Origin: an uncultured Ferrovum sp.
Lineage (GTDB): Bacteria; Pseudomonadota; Gammaproteobacteria; Burkholderiales; Ferrovaceae
NCBI GenBank assembly: GCA_903893215.1
Contig: CAITLJ010000084.1
Coordinates: forward strand, 58,041-122,040
Direction: 5' to 3'
Length of the DNA stretch: 64,000 bases
Under the pieces are notes generated by a model. That model made no database searches and was not told the origin of the DNA. It saw nothing but the letters and a program-made list of their open reading frames with translations. A program made the position numbers and the translations under genes. Of this stretch, positions 18,187 to 27,751 are shown piece after piece. How positions within the stretch are numbered: position 1 is the first letter of the stretch; each line of letters starts with the position of its first letter.

Positions 18187-21100
18187 AACCGCTTACCGCT
18201 TCGACAAGACTGTCCAGGTATTCCCTCACGAGATCCGGCTGCGGCCAGCGGCGCACACGCGTACGCCGGTCAGCAGCTACTCGCTCAAAGTCGAACCGGC
18301 ATCGCATTTCCTGAACTGGCAGCAGGATGGTTACGGCAACTGGATTGCCCGACTGGTGTTCCCCGAAAAGACCGACTATGTGTCGGTGGAAGTGGACCTG
18401 CACGCCGACCTGACGGTGATCAATCCGTTCGACTTTTTTGTCGAGGACTACGCCGAAAAATTTCCCTTTGCCTACCCCGAAGCCCTGTCCGGCGAACTGG
18501 CGCCGTTTCTGGTGCAGGATGAAAGCGGGCCGCTGCTCGACGCCCTGGCGCTGGCCACGAAAACCGACCTGCCCGAAGATGGCCTGCGTACCGTCGACTT
18601 TCTGGTGGGGGTAAACACCCGCCTGCAGTCGCTGGTCAACTACACCATCCGCATGGAGCCCGGCGTGCAGACGCCGGAAGACACCCTCACCAAAAAACTG
18701 GGGTCCTGTCGCGACAGCGCCTGGCTGCTGGTGCAGCTGATGCGCAAGATTGGTCTGGCTGCGCGCTTCGTGTCCGGTTACCTGATCCAGTTGACGGCTG
18801 ACCAGAAGGCGCTGGATGGTCCGTCCGGCCCCACCAGCGACTTCACCGACCTGCATGCCTGGGCAGAAGTGTATGTGCCCGGCGCTGGCTGGATCGGCCT
18901 GGACGCCACTTCTGGCCTGATGACCGCCGAAGGTCATATTCCGCTGGCCGCCACCGCCCACTACAGCTCTGCAGCACCGGTGATCGGCGCGACAGCCAAG
19001 TGCGAGGTGGAATTCGAGTTCGCGATGGACGTGACGCGCGTGGTGGAAGACCCGCGCGTCACCAAACCCTACACCGAGGAACAGTGGGAGCGCATCGACG
19101 ACCTGGGTCGGCAGGTGGAGGCCGATCTCGCCGCCATGGACGTGCGTCTCACCCAGGGTGGCGAACCCACCTTTGTGTCGGTCGACGACATGGAAGGTGC
19201 CGAGTGGAATATCGCGGCGCTCGGACCACACAAGCGCAGACTGGCGGGCGAGCTGCTGCATCGCCTGCGCGCCCGCTTCGGGCCGGGCGGCGTGCTGCAC
19301 TACGGCATCGGCAAATGGTACCCGGGCGAGCCGCTGCCGCGCTGGGCGCTGGACTGCTATTGGCGGCGCGACTGCGAGCCGCTGTGGCTGGATGACCGCC
19401 TGATTGCCGAAGATCACCCGCGTGCACCGGTCGCACCCGATGCGGCACAGCGCTTCCTCAACGGCCTGCTCGAGGAGCTGCAACTGCCCCCCGGACACGG
19501 CGTCGAAGCCTGGGAAGACCCCTTGGTGGCCCTCAAGGAAGAGGCGCAGCTGCCCTTCGACATGGACCTCACCAAAGAAAAACTGGAAGACGGCGACGAG
19601 CGCAAGCGTCTGATCCGTCTACTGGAACAAGGGGGCATCACGCGCGTCGCGGGCTATGTGCTGCCCCTGCGTGCGGCACCGCGCCTGTATGCCGGCGAAC
19701 CTACCCTGTGGGAAACCGGGCCGTGGACCACCCGTCGTCCGCGCCTGTACCTGCTGCCGGGCGACTCACCAATCGGCCTGCGCCTGCCGCTCAAGTCACT
19801 GCCGATGCAGCGCGGTCCCGCAGGAGAGACTGGCTTTTTCACCGCCGACCCTTTCGCCTCGACGGGCCCCCTGCCACCCTCGCTGCAGTCAGGCAGTCAG
19901 GCGCTGTCACGTAGCGCCGATCCGGCGCGCGAGTCCTGGTTGACCGCGCGTGATGCACAGACGCCGGGCAACGGCTTGGGCGGCCTCGCCGGCACCACCA
20001 GCGAGGGAGGCACCAGCGGTGCTGGTCTGGCACCGGCCAGCACGAGCATTCCTGCCACGTGGCCAACGGATCGTGCCGGCGGCTTCGGCACCAGCAGCGG
20101 CCCGGCCCAGCCGCGTGAACTGCCACCCCTGGCGCGCCGCACCATCAAGCCGGACCTGCTGCCGGGACGTGCCCTGATGCAGGACTTCGTGGTCGCCACC
20201 GCACTGTGTGTCGAAGTGCGCGAGGGCACCTTGCATGTCTTCCTGCCGCCGCTCACCTGTCTGGAGGACTGGATCCGCCTGATCCAGTGCATTGAACTGA
20301 CGGCTCGCAAGCTTGGGCTGCCGGTGCGCCTGGAAGGCTACACGCCACCGTCCGACGCCCGTCTGCGCAAACTGTCGGTCACGCCCGATCCGGGGGTGAT
20401 CGAGGTCAATGTGCAACCGGCCGCCGACTGGAATGAACTGTCCACCATCGTGACCAGCCTGCATCACGAGGCGCGCCTGACCCGCCTGTCCACCGAAAAA
20501 TTCATGCTCGACGGCCGCCATACCGGCACCGGTGGGGGTAATCACGTCACGCTGGGTGGGCGCAGTCCTGCCGACAGCCCGCTGCTGCGCCGTCCTGACC
20601 TGCTGCGCAGCCTGCTCACCTACTGGCAGAACCATCCGGGACTGTCCTACCTGTTCAGCGGCCAGTTCGTGGGACCGACCAGCCAGTCACCCCGGGTGGA
20701 TGAGGCGCGCGACGACCAGTTGCATGAACTCGAAATTGCCTTTGCCGAAATGGAACGCATGGCGCCGACGGGACTGGGCTGTCCGCCCTGGATCACCGAC
20801 CGTCTGCTGCGTCACCTGCTCACCGACCTGACCGGCAATACGCATCGCGCTGAATTCTCGATCGACAAGCTCTACTCGCCGGACGGCCCCACCGGCCGTC
20901 TGGGCCTGCTGGAGTTCCGTTCCTTCGAGATGCCGCCACACGAACGCATGAGCCTGGCCCAGTTGCTGCTGCTGCGTGCCCTGGTGGCCAGATTCTGGAA
21001 GACGCCATACCGGGCGCCACTGGTGCGCTGGAACACCGAGCTGCACGACAAGTTCATGCTGCCGCATTTTGTCCAGCAGGACCTGAAGGACGTGCTGCGC

Positions 21101-21727
21101 GACCTGCGTGAGGATGGCTACGACTTTGATGCCAGCTGGTTCGACCCGTTCATCGAGTTCCGCTTTCCGCGCTACGGCACCGCCACCTACGAAAATGTCA
21201 CCATCGAACTGCGCCAGGCGATCGAACCCTGGCACGTGCTGGGCGAGGAAATGAGCGGGTCGGGCACAGCACGCTACGTGGACTCGTCGGTGGAGCGCCT
21301 TCAGGTCAAGGTCACCAACATGACCAGCGAGCGGCATTGGGTGCGCTGCAACGGTGTGCCGGTGCCGCTGGTGCCCACCGGGGTGCGTGGCGAGTTTGTG
21401 GCTGGTGTGCGCTTCAAGGCGTGGAACCCACCGTCGTCCCTGCATCCCACCATCTACCCGCATGGACCGCTGGTGTTCGATCTGGTGGATGGCTGGAACC
21501 AGCGTGCACTTGGCGGCTGCAATTACTTTGTCAGCCACCCGGGCGGCTTGAGCTACGACCAGTTCCCGGTCAATGCCAACACCGCCGAGGCGCGCCGCTT
21601 TGCGCGCTTCCAGGCGCGCGGCCATACGCCGGGACGCATTGCACCGCGTTCCGTGGTACGCGACCGCGACTTTCCGTGCACGCTCGACTTGCGCAGCCAG
21701 CAGCGCAAGGCCGGCGCGCCGGACTGA
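18158..21727 (+). CDS. Giant transglutaminase-like protein with C-terminal DUF2126
   Basis: 1189 residues from the second of two tandem ATGs (GGA 6 nt upstream; family proteins begin MAIR). Residues 1-75 are the bacterial transglutaminase N-terminal beta domain. Residues about 150-260 are the transglutaminase-like core with a complete triad: Cys184 (GSCRDSAW), His233 (LHAWAEVY) and Asp249 (GLDATSG). From about residue 325 it is DUF2126 (RLTQGGEPTFVSVDD, GHGVEAWEDP, RTIKPDLLPGRALMQDFV, DGRHTGTGGGNHVTLGG, LLEFRSFEMPPHERMS). A Gly/Ser/Pro/Ala-rich low-complexity linker of about 90 residues (near 575-665) splits DUF2126. Cytosolic. Likely a peptidase, amidase or crosslinking enzyme working with the ligase and Anbu. 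Confidence 0.9.
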   Translation: MAIRAALHHKTAYRFDKTVQVFPHEIRLRPAAHTRTPVSSYSLKVEPASHFLNWQQDGYGNWIARLVFPEKTDYVSVEVDLHADLTVINPFDFFVEDYAEKFPFAYPEALSGELAPFLVQDESGPLLDALALATKTDLPEDGLRTVDFLVGVNTRLQSLVNYTIRMEPGVQTPEDTLTKKLGSCRDSAWLLVQLMRKIGLAARFVSGYLIQLTADQKALDGPSGPTSDFTDLHAWAEVYVPGAGWIGLDATSGLMTAEGHIPLAATAHYSSAAPVIGATAKCEVEFEFAMDVTRVVEDPRVTKPYTEEQWERIDDLGRQVEADLAAMDVRLTQGGEPTFVSVDDMEGAEWNIAALGPHKRRLAGELLHRLRARFGPGGVLHYGIGKWYPGEPLPRWALDCYWRRDCEPLWLDDRLIAEDHPRAPVAPDAAQRFLNGLLEELQLPPGHGVEAWEDPLVALKEEAQLPFDMDLTKEKLEDGDERKRLIRLLEQGGITRVAGYVLPLRAAPRLYAGEPTLWETGPWTTRRPRLYLLPGDSPIGLRLPLKSLPMQRGPAGETGFFTADPFASTGPLPPSLQSGSQALSRSADPARESWLTARDAQTPGNGLGGLAGTTSEGGTSGAGLAPASTSIPATWPTDRAGGFGTSSGPAQPRELPPLARRTIKPDLLPGRALMQDFVVATALCVEVREGTLHVFLPPLTCLEDWIRLIQCIELTARKLGLPVRLEGYTPPSDARLRKLSVTPDPGVIEVNVQPAADWNELSTIVTSLHHEARLTRLSTEKFMLDGRHTGTGGGNHVTLGGRSPADSPLLRRPDLLRSLLTYWQNHPGLSYLFSGQFVGPTSQSPRVDEARDDQLHELEIAFAEMERMAPTGLGCPPWITDRLLRHLLTDLTGNTHRAEFSIDKLYSPDGPTGRLGLLEFRSFEMPPHERMSLAQLLLLRALVARFWKTPYRAPLVRWNTELHDKFMLPHFVQQDLKDVLRDLREDGYDFDASWFDPFIEFRFPRYGTATYENVTIELRQAIEPWHVLGEEMSGSGTARYVDSSVERLQVKVTNMTSERHWVRCNGVPVPLVPTGVRGEFVAGVRFKAWNPPSSLHPTIYPHGPLVFDLVDGWNQRALGGCNYFVSHPGGLSYDQFPVNANTAEARRFARFQARGHTPGRIAPRSVVRDRDFPCTLDLRSQQRKAGAPD

Positions 21728-21736
21728 GACCCAGCG

Positions 21737-21761
21737 ATGCGCGAGGGCAGCCTTCGCGCAT
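21737..21761. terminator. Hairpin between convergent genes
   Basis: A stem of ATGCGCGA with a near-complementary TCGCGCAT arm, one bulged A and a GCAG loop, lies between the transglutaminase stop and the convergent glycosyltransferase stop. There is no U-run on either strand, so it would be a weak or Rho-assisted bidirectional terminator. Confidence 0.4.
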
Positions 21762-21778
21762 TCCGTCCCGGTCGACGG

Positions 21779-22618
21779 TCAGGCTGACCAAAGTGCCAGC
21801 ACGGCGGACAGCACCTGGTCTGGCGTGATCTGCTGCAGGCAGCGCTTGTCGATCGGGCAAGGCTCCAGCAGCCAGCAGGGCGCACAAGGTGGGGTATTCA
21901 CCAGTTGGGTGTGGCGGGGGTAAGCCGTGAGCAGCGCCTCCTCGAAACCGCCGACGATCACCACTGCGGGTTTCTGGCTGGCTGCTGCCAGATGCAACGG
22001 GCCGGATACCGGTCCCAGAAACAGGTCGCAGGCATCCATCAGCGCGGCCAGACGCGCCACATCCGTCAAACACTCCGGCGCATTCAGGTGCCCTGGGGCC
22101 GCGCCCCCTTGCGGAAGTTGGCATTCCACCAAGGTAACATGCGCCCGCAGCGCTGACAGCAATTGCTGCCAGTGCGGCTCAGGCCAGTTCTTGTTGTCGG
22201 TGAATCCGCCAATGCGCCGCTGCACGAACACCCGTGGCCGCCCGAAACCGGCCAGTCGCGCAGCGTATTCACTGCGCAGTGCGGGATCGACGGGCGCATC
22301 CGGGCGCACCTCGTCAACTTCAACCCCCAGGCACTGGCCCACGATGCGGGCAAGATGGCGATCCTTAGGGCACGGCATGTAATCCGGATAGAGGGTGTCG
22401 GGTTCATGCTGATCACTGAACAGTGCCAGGTCCACGTAGGGCAGCGCGCGCACCAGATCAGGAAAGCGGCTGTATACGGTCAGGTGCAGATCGGGCCAGC
22501 GCCTGCGCAGGGCGCGCAGCGCCGGCGTCATCAACAACAGGTCGCCCAATCCGCCGGGCTGCGAGATTTTCAGCGCCTTGCGCTGGCCAACGGGGCCTGG
22601 AGTGGCGGCGCGATGCAT
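21779..22618 (-). CDS. Glycosyltransferase family 9 (heptosyltransferase-like)
   Basis: 279 residues. The N-terminal KISQPGGLGDLLLMTPALRAL motif and the C-terminal donor-binding block (LFLGPVSGPLHLAAASQKPAVVIVGGF) match ADP-heptose:LPS heptosyltransferases. It is shorter than typical WaaC/WaaF (about 320-350), the middle being reduced, so it may use another sugar or acceptor. The C-terminus is Cys-rich (PPCAPCWLLEPCPIDKRCL), a pattern also seen in some GT9 members. GGAG lies 11 nt before ATG 22618. It stands alone, not in an LPS cluster; the acceptor is unknown. Confidence 0.82.
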   Translation of the reverse strand: MHRAATPGPVGQRKALKISQPGGLGDLLLMTPALRALRRRWPDLHLTVYSRFPDLVRALPYVDLALFSDQHEPDTLYPDYMPCPKDRHLARIVGQCLGVEVDEVRPDAPVDPALRSEYAARLAGFGRPRVFVQRRIGGFTDNKNWPEPHWQQLLSALRAHVTLVECQLPQGGAAPGHLNAPECLTDVARLAALMDACDLFLGPVSGPLHLAAASQKPAVVIVGGFEEALLTAYPRHTQLVNTPPCAPCWLLEPCPIDKRCLQQITPDQVLSAVLALWSA

Positions 22619-22827
22619 CGAACGGGGATCTCCGGAAGAATGGTTCCCCCCCTGAGTCCAGATGCGCTGAATCCAGGCAGGGATAGGGCAGCCAGAGCCT
22701 ATCGCACTGCAGGGCTGCTGTCAGGCGCGATTCCACCCTGCCGTCAAATGGCGCAGCTGGCGCTAAACAGGCCCGTCTCGGTGCGTGGTGCTGTGCCCGG
22801 CGCGCGCGCGCAGGTATCCTTGCAGGG

Positions 22828-24594
22828 ATGAATGCTGAGCTCGATTTTGACCTGCCAGATGGGCGCCACTGGCGCTACCGTTTTGACTGGCCGCAGCGGG
22901 TGCTGCGCGCCGACCAGCCCGACGAGGTGGCAGGCTGCCTGCTGGCAGCCCGCCAGGCCGCAGACGGCGGTGCCTGGGTGATCGGCTTTGTGGCATACGA
23001 GGCGGCTGCCGCGTTCGACGCAGGCCTGACCGTCAAGCAGGGTGCGGTTGGGCCACTTGCCCTGTTCGCCGTCTTCTCAGAGGCACAGCCCCTGTCCGGC
23101 GGCGCCCTGCCCGGACCCTTCGACATTGGGCAGTGGCACAGCGACACCAGCAGGGTGGGCTTCGACCATGGCCTGACCCGCATCCGCGAAGACATTCGCA
23201 ACGGTGTGTATTACCAGGCCAATTACACCCGCCGCCTGCAGGCCGACTTTGCTGGTGATGCCCTGGGCCTGTTCCGCGCGCTGCACAACTCGCAGCCGGG
23301 CCGCTTCAGCCTGTATCTGGACTGGAAAGATGGTCAGGTGGCCTCGGTATCACCCGAACTGTTCTTTCACTGGCAACCCGCCATCCGCCAGCTGATCACC
23401 CGCCCGATGAAAGGCACGGCTGCGCGTGGCCGTCATCCAGACGACGACGCCCGGGTAGCCGCCGAACTGGCCGCCGACCCGAAAGAGCGTGCCGAAAACG
23501 TGATGATCGTGGATCTGCTGCGCAACGATCTGGGCCGCATCGCCGAGTCGGGGTCGGTGCACGTCAGCGACCTGTTTCGCGTCGAGGCACTACCCAGCGT
23601 GTGGCAGATGACCTCCACCATCTCGGCACGTGCCCGGCCGCAAGTGCATCTGGAAGACGTCTTCGCAGCGCTGTTTCCCTGTGGCTCGGTCACCGGTGCG
23701 CCCAAGGGCACCTCGATGCGCGCCATCGCCGAGTACGAAGATGGCTTTCGCGGCATTTACTGCGGCGCACTTGGCGTGATCGCCCCCGGGGGTGAAGCCG
23801 TGTTCAATGTCCCGATCCGCACGGTGCAGATTGACCGCACCCGGCAGCGTGCCCTGTGCGGCATCGGCTCCGGCATCACCTGGTCCTCGCAGTCCGACGG
23901 TGAGTGGGCCGAGTGGCAGGCCAAACGACGCTTTCTCTGGCGCGCCACTGCCAGTTTCGAAGTGCTCGAAACCCTGCGACTGACGGATGGCCAGTACGAA
24001 CTGCTGGGCGCCCATCTGGCGCGCATGGCCGACGCAGTGCGCTACTTCGGATTTCCGTGGCGCACGGCGCACGTCGAGCAGGTACTCGAACAGTGCGCCA
24101 GACGATATTCCCAGGGCCACTGGCGGGTGCGCCTGCGGGTGGACCGGCAGGGCAGCGTGCAGGCCGAGGCCTTTGCACTGACCGGTCCGACAGGCAAGGA
24201 CCTGCCCGACCAAGCCCTTGACCTGACGCCAACCCTGGTGCAGTTGGCCACTGAAGCGTTTGTGGAAGACACCGATTTCGTGCGGCACAAAACCACCTGG
24301 CGCGTCGGCTACGAGCGCTTCGCACCAAGCGACCCGGCCATCTTCGATACCCTGCTGATCAATCCGGCAGGAGAACTGACCGAATTCATCCGAGGCAATC
24401 TGGCGCTGCAGATTGACGGGCAGTGGTGGACACCGCCAGCCCGCGGTGACCTGCTGCCCGGTGTCCGGCGCAGTGAACTGCTGCGCGGCGGGGTGTTGCA
24501 GGAACGGGTGCTGGTGCCCGCCGATCTGGCGCTGGCAAGCCATGTGCTGTTCATCAACAGCCTGCGCGGATGCGTGCCGGTCCGGGTGATCTGA
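22828..24594 (+). CDS. pabBC: Fused aminodeoxychorismate synthase component I / 4-amino-4-deoxychorismate lyase
   Basis: 588 residues joining two steps of 4-aminobenzoate (folate) synthesis. Residues about 80-375 are the chorismate-binding PabB domain: MKGTAARGRHPDDD, ERAENVMIVDLLRNDLGRI, PCGSVTGAPK, GIYCGALGVI and GIGSGITW. Residues about 385-588 are the PLP-dependent PabC domain (FEVLETLRLTDGQYELLGAH), with the probable PLP lysine in HKTTWR and the NLALQIDGQWWTPP end. The PabA glutaminase is not adjacent. PabBC fusions are common in proteobacteria. The ribosome site is weak. It converges on comEC with a 9-nt gap. Confidence 0.93.
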   Translation: MNAELDFDLPDGRHWRYRFDWPQRVLRADQPDEVAGCLLAARQAADGGAWVIGFVAYEAAAAFDAGLTVKQGAVGPLALFAVFSEAQPLSGGALPGPFDIGQWHSDTSRVGFDHGLTRIREDIRNGVYYQANYTRRLQADFAGDALGLFRALHNSQPGRFSLYLDWKDGQVASVSPELFFHWQPAIRQLITRPMKGTAARGRHPDDDARVAAELAADPKERAENVMIVDLLRNDLGRIAESGSVHVSDLFRVEALPSVWQMTSTISARARPQVHLEDVFAALFPCGSVTGAPKGTSMRAIAEYEDGFRGIYCGALGVIAPGGEAVFNVPIRTVQIDRTRQRALCGIGSGITWSSQSDGEWAEWQAKRRFLWRATASFEVLETLRLTDGQYELLGAHLARMADAVRYFGFPWRTAHVEQVLEQCARRYSQGHWRVRLRVDRQGSVQAEAFALTGPTGKDLPDQALDLTPTLVQLATEAFVEDTDFVRHKTTWRVGYERFAPSDPAIFDTLLINPAGELTEFIRGNLALQIDGQWWTPPARGDLLPGVRRSELLRGGVLQERVLVPADLALASHVLFINSLRGCVPVRVI

Positions 24595-24603
24595 GCGCCG
24601 GGT

Positions 24604-26931
24604 TCAGCGCCACCACCACCAGCGCGCATCGCGTGCCGTCACCACGTGCACGCCGGTCGCATCCAGCGTGATACGGATCGCGCCAGACTGGTCTGTGCGC
24701 AACACATCGGCGCCCGCCTCCTGCCAGCGCGCCACCACCGCGGGCGCCGGATGGTGAAAGTGGTTGCGCCAGCCAGCTGACACAATCGCCCAGCGGGCGC
24801 CTGTGGCCACAACGAAACCTGCCGTGGACGATGTCTTGCTGCCATGATGGGCAAGTACGACCACGTCGCTGCGCAGCTGGCCCCCCCCGTTTTCCAACGC
24901 CAGCAATTCCTGCTCGGCCGGACGTTCAATATCCGCGGGCAACAGCACGGCATGACCGGCCACACTGATCCGCAACACGCACGCATGGTTGTTGCGGTCA
25001 TGGCTGCCGGTCACCGTCACCGCAGGCGGCGTGACCGGGTAGAGCATGTCGAACTGCACGCCCTCCCACTGCCAGCGCTGATCCCGCAGGCACGGCGTGG
25101 ACGCGGATCGCGCAAACCCGGCCAGCACGCGGTCGACCGGAAAGGTGGACAGCAGGCTGGCGGCACCCCCGACGTGATCCGCATCGGGATGGCTCAGCAC
25201 CAGACGATCCAGCCGCTGCAACCCGGCAGCCTGCAGCAACGGCAACAGCGTGCGCGCCCCGGTATCACCGCCTGGCCAGCGCGGACCGGTATCGAACAGC
25301 AAGGCGTGATTCGCGGTACGAACCAGCACCGACAAACCCTGCCCTACGTCCACCACTTCCACCCTGGCGCTACCGCTGCCGGGTGCCGTGCTGACGGGCC
25401 AAAGCAAGGGTACCAGCGTCAGCCAGGCCCAACCGCGCCCGGGCAAGGGAATCGGCACCAGCAGCCAGAGCACGGCGGCGCCGCAGAGCAGACACACCCA
25501 GGGCGCTGGCTGCGCCAGGTTCATGCAGGCCCAGGCAGGCTGCGCCAGCCAGGTGAGCGCATCGAGAAGTCGCTCGCAAACCCATTCCGGAACCCATGCC
25601 AGCACCGACAGGCCGGGGATCAAGGCCACCAGCGTGAGCGGCATGACCACCAGGCTGACCACCGGAATCGCCAAGACATTGGCCACGGGCGACACCAGCG
25701 AGAACTGACCGAACCACAGCGCAATCAGTGGCAGCAGGGCCAGATTGGCCACCCATTGGGCCTGCCATTCCTGCCGCCACGCAGGCACCAGATCGGCCCG
25801 TCCCCAGTCCGCCAGGATCAGGCCACCAACGGCCGCAAAAGACATCCAGAAACTGGGCGACAGGCCTGCGAAGGGATCTCCGAGCAGGGTCAGCACCACG
25901 GCCAGCCAGAACACCCGTCCCGGGCCGACCTGCATGCCCAAGGCCTGCGTGGCGCTCGCAGCGGCCAGCATGAACAGGGTACGCCGGGCTGGAATGGCGA
26001 ATCCGGCCACCAGTGCGTACATCAGCGCCATCGCAAATGCCACCAGCTGGCCGGCCCGGCGGGCCGGCAGCCAGCGGCAGGCGGTGACTGAATGACGCCA
26101 GCCCCGGCGCACTCCAGCCGCCAGCAGCCCCGCCAGCAAGGTGACATGCACGCCACTGATGCTGACCAGATGTCCCACTCCGCTGCGCCAAAGCACAGAC
26201 CACTGGCCAGCCGTCACCATGGTCTGATCGCCTACGGCCAAGGCCACCAAAATGCCATGGCATGGCGCATCCAGCAGACGATCAAGCAAGACTTGCCGCA
26301 GACGGGCACGCAAGGCCTGCAACGCGGCGCCGACCGCGGCCCAGGGGGATTGACGCCAGAGCGGTCCGGCACAGGGCCGGAACGCCTGCACGCTGCCGCT
26401 GGCACCAATACCGGAAGCCCAGGACCATGCCTCGCTGTCAAAGCCGGTGAAATTGAGCAGGCCGTGCACTGGACTCAGGCGCAGGGTGAAGCGCGCACAG
26501 TCACCCGCCTGCAGGCGATGCAGGGCGTGACGGCCTACCGTAGTGAGGGTCACCGACGCCCGCGCAGGTTGTCCCGGCGTTGCCTCGACGTTGAGCAGGT
26601 CAAGGGTCAGATGCTGCCCGGTGGCCGTATCCTGCGGCAATCCACTCACCCAGGCACTGACCTCGATCACCTGGTCGGGTGCGTCGCGCGGCATCATCCG
26701 GGACTGCTGCTGCAGCGCCGCCCAGTCACCAAGTGCGTTGCCGAGCGCAGCCAGGGCGAGGCACGCAGCCCCCTGTGTCAACCGCCATCGCCGCCAGTGG
26801 CTGCCGGCCACACCGAGCGCAACGGCCGCTGGCACGAGCGGCAACACCACCGGCAGGACCAGATCGGGCCGCCACGGTTGCAACTGGGCCAGCAGCATGC
26901 CAAGGGCAAAGGCGGCGAGGAGAAAGGACAT
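24604..26931 (-). CDS. comEC: DNA uptake channel ComEC/Rec2
   Basis: Inner-membrane channel that takes up single-stranded DNA during natural transformation. 775 residues: N-terminal membrane helices and an OB-like DUF4131 region to about residue 200, a multi-helix competence domain at about 215-500 (VSISGVHVTLLAGLLAAG, LVAGFAIPARRTLFMLAAA), and a C-terminal metallo-beta-lactamase domain from about 510 (LLFDTGPRW, SHPDADHVGG, LAHHGSKTSS). All three parts are intact. Presence of comEC suggests, but does not show, competence; no type IV pilus genes are here. Confidence 0.94.
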   Translation of the reverse strand: MSFLLAAFALGMLLAQLQPWRPDLVLPVVLPLVPAAVALGVAGSHWRRWRLTQGAACLALAALGNALGDWAALQQQSRMMPRDAPDQVIEVSAWVSGLPQDTATGQHLTLDLLNVEATPGQPARASVTLTTVGRHALHRLQAGDCARFTLRLSPVHGLLNFTGFDSEAWSWASGIGASGSVQAFRPCAGPLWRQSPWAAVGAALQALRARLRQVLLDRLLDAPCHGILVALAVGDQTMVTAGQWSVLWRSGVGHLVSISGVHVTLLAGLLAAGVRRGWRHSVTACRWLPARRAGQLVAFAMALMYALVAGFAIPARRTLFMLAAASATQALGMQVGPGRVFWLAVVLTLLGDPFAGLSPSFWMSFAAVGGLILADWGRADLVPAWRQEWQAQWVANLALLPLIALWFGQFSLVSPVANVLAIPVVSLVVMPLTLVALIPGLSVLAWVPEWVCERLLDALTWLAQPAWACMNLAQPAPWVCLLCGAAVLWLLVPIPLPGRGWAWLTLVPLLWPVSTAPGSGSARVEVVDVGQGLSVLVRTANHALLFDTGPRWPGGDTGARTLLPLLQAAGLQRLDRLVLSHPDADHVGGAASLLSTFPVDRVLAGFARSASTPCLRDQRWQWEGVQFDMLYPVTPPAVTVTGSHDRNNHACVLRISVAGHAVLLPADIERPAEQELLALENGGGQLRSDVVVLAHHGSKTSSTAGFVVATGARWAIVSAGWRNHFHHPAPAVVARWQEAGADVLRTDQSGAIRITLDATGVHVVTARDARWWWWR

Positions 26932-27022
26932 GCCAGCAGGGTGCGCTGGCAGCCCGAGTCACGTTGCGCGCAAAAGCAGCACCCGTTTTTCGTTTACCGG
27001 AGTGGACGCAAACGGAGCATGT

Positions 27023-27751
27023 TTACGCGAGCGGGCGCAAGCCGGCGCTGTCCAGCCTGAGCACACGATCCATGCGACGGGCCAGATCGAGGTCATGGGT
27101 GACCAGCACCAGACTGACCTGCAGCTCGCGATTGAGGGCGCGCATCAGTTCGAATACGGCATCAGCGCTGCCACGATCCAGGTTGCCGGTCGGCTCGTCG
27201 GCGAGCAGGCAGGCCGGCCGGGTCACCAGGGCCCGGGCAATGGCCGTGCGCTGACGCTCGCCACCCGAGAGCTGCGCCGGCGTGTGGGTGAGACGGTGCC
27301 CGAGCCCCACCCGGGCGAGCATGTCGGCCGCCTGCGCCATGGCCTGCGCCGATGGCATGCGCCGGATCAGCAGGGGCATGGCCACGTTTTCCTGTGCGGT
27401 GAATTCCGCCAGCAGATGGTGAAACTGGTAGACGAAGCCCAATGCACGGTTGCGCAACTCAGCCAACGCCCGCTCGGACAGGGTGGCCGGATTCTGACCC
27501 AGCAGGTGCACCGAGCCACCATCCGGCCGGTCGAGCCCGCCGAGCAGGTGCATCAGGGTGCTCTTGCCGGAACCCGAGGCGCCGACGATCGCCACGCTCT
27601 CGCCGCGCGCCACGCGAAGCGATACGTCCTGCAACACCGGCACCGCATGGCTGCCCTCACGGTAGGTGCGCGCCAGCCCCTCGGCGACCAGCACGTCGCC
27701 CCCCGTCCAGCCGTTGCGCACCGCATTTTCCTGCATCCCCGGTTCACTCAT
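27023..27751 (-). CDS. lolD: Lipoprotein-releasing ABC transporter ATP-binding protein LolD
   Basis: ATPase of the LolCDE complex, which extracts outer-membrane lipoproteins from the inner membrane and passes them to LolA. 242 residues with Walker [10 protein letters not shown], signature LSGGERQR, Walker [10 protein letters not shown]-loop VLVTHD and the Lol-type [18 protein letters not shown] 27751 overlaps the lolC stop by 8 nt. The C-terminus [10 protein letters not shown] is typical. Clients in this window include BamD and the proline-rich lipoprotein. Confidence 0.95.
   Translation of the reverse strand: MSEPGMQENAVRNGWTGGDVLVAEGLARTYREGSHAVPVLQDVSLRVARGESVAIVGASGSGKSTLMHLLGGLDRPDGGSVHLLGQNPATLSERALAELRNRALGFVYQFHHLLAEFTAQENVAMPLLIRRMPSAQAMAQAADMLARVGLGHRLTHTPAQLSGGERQRTAIARALVTRPACLLADEPTGNLDRGSADAVFELMRALNRELQVSLVLVTHDLDLARRMDRVLRLDSAGLRPLA

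Noticed and set aside
24844..26091. 415-residue ORF on plus opposite comEC
   Set aside because: Gln/Arg/His-rich nonsense composition, with an intact ComEC on the other strand.
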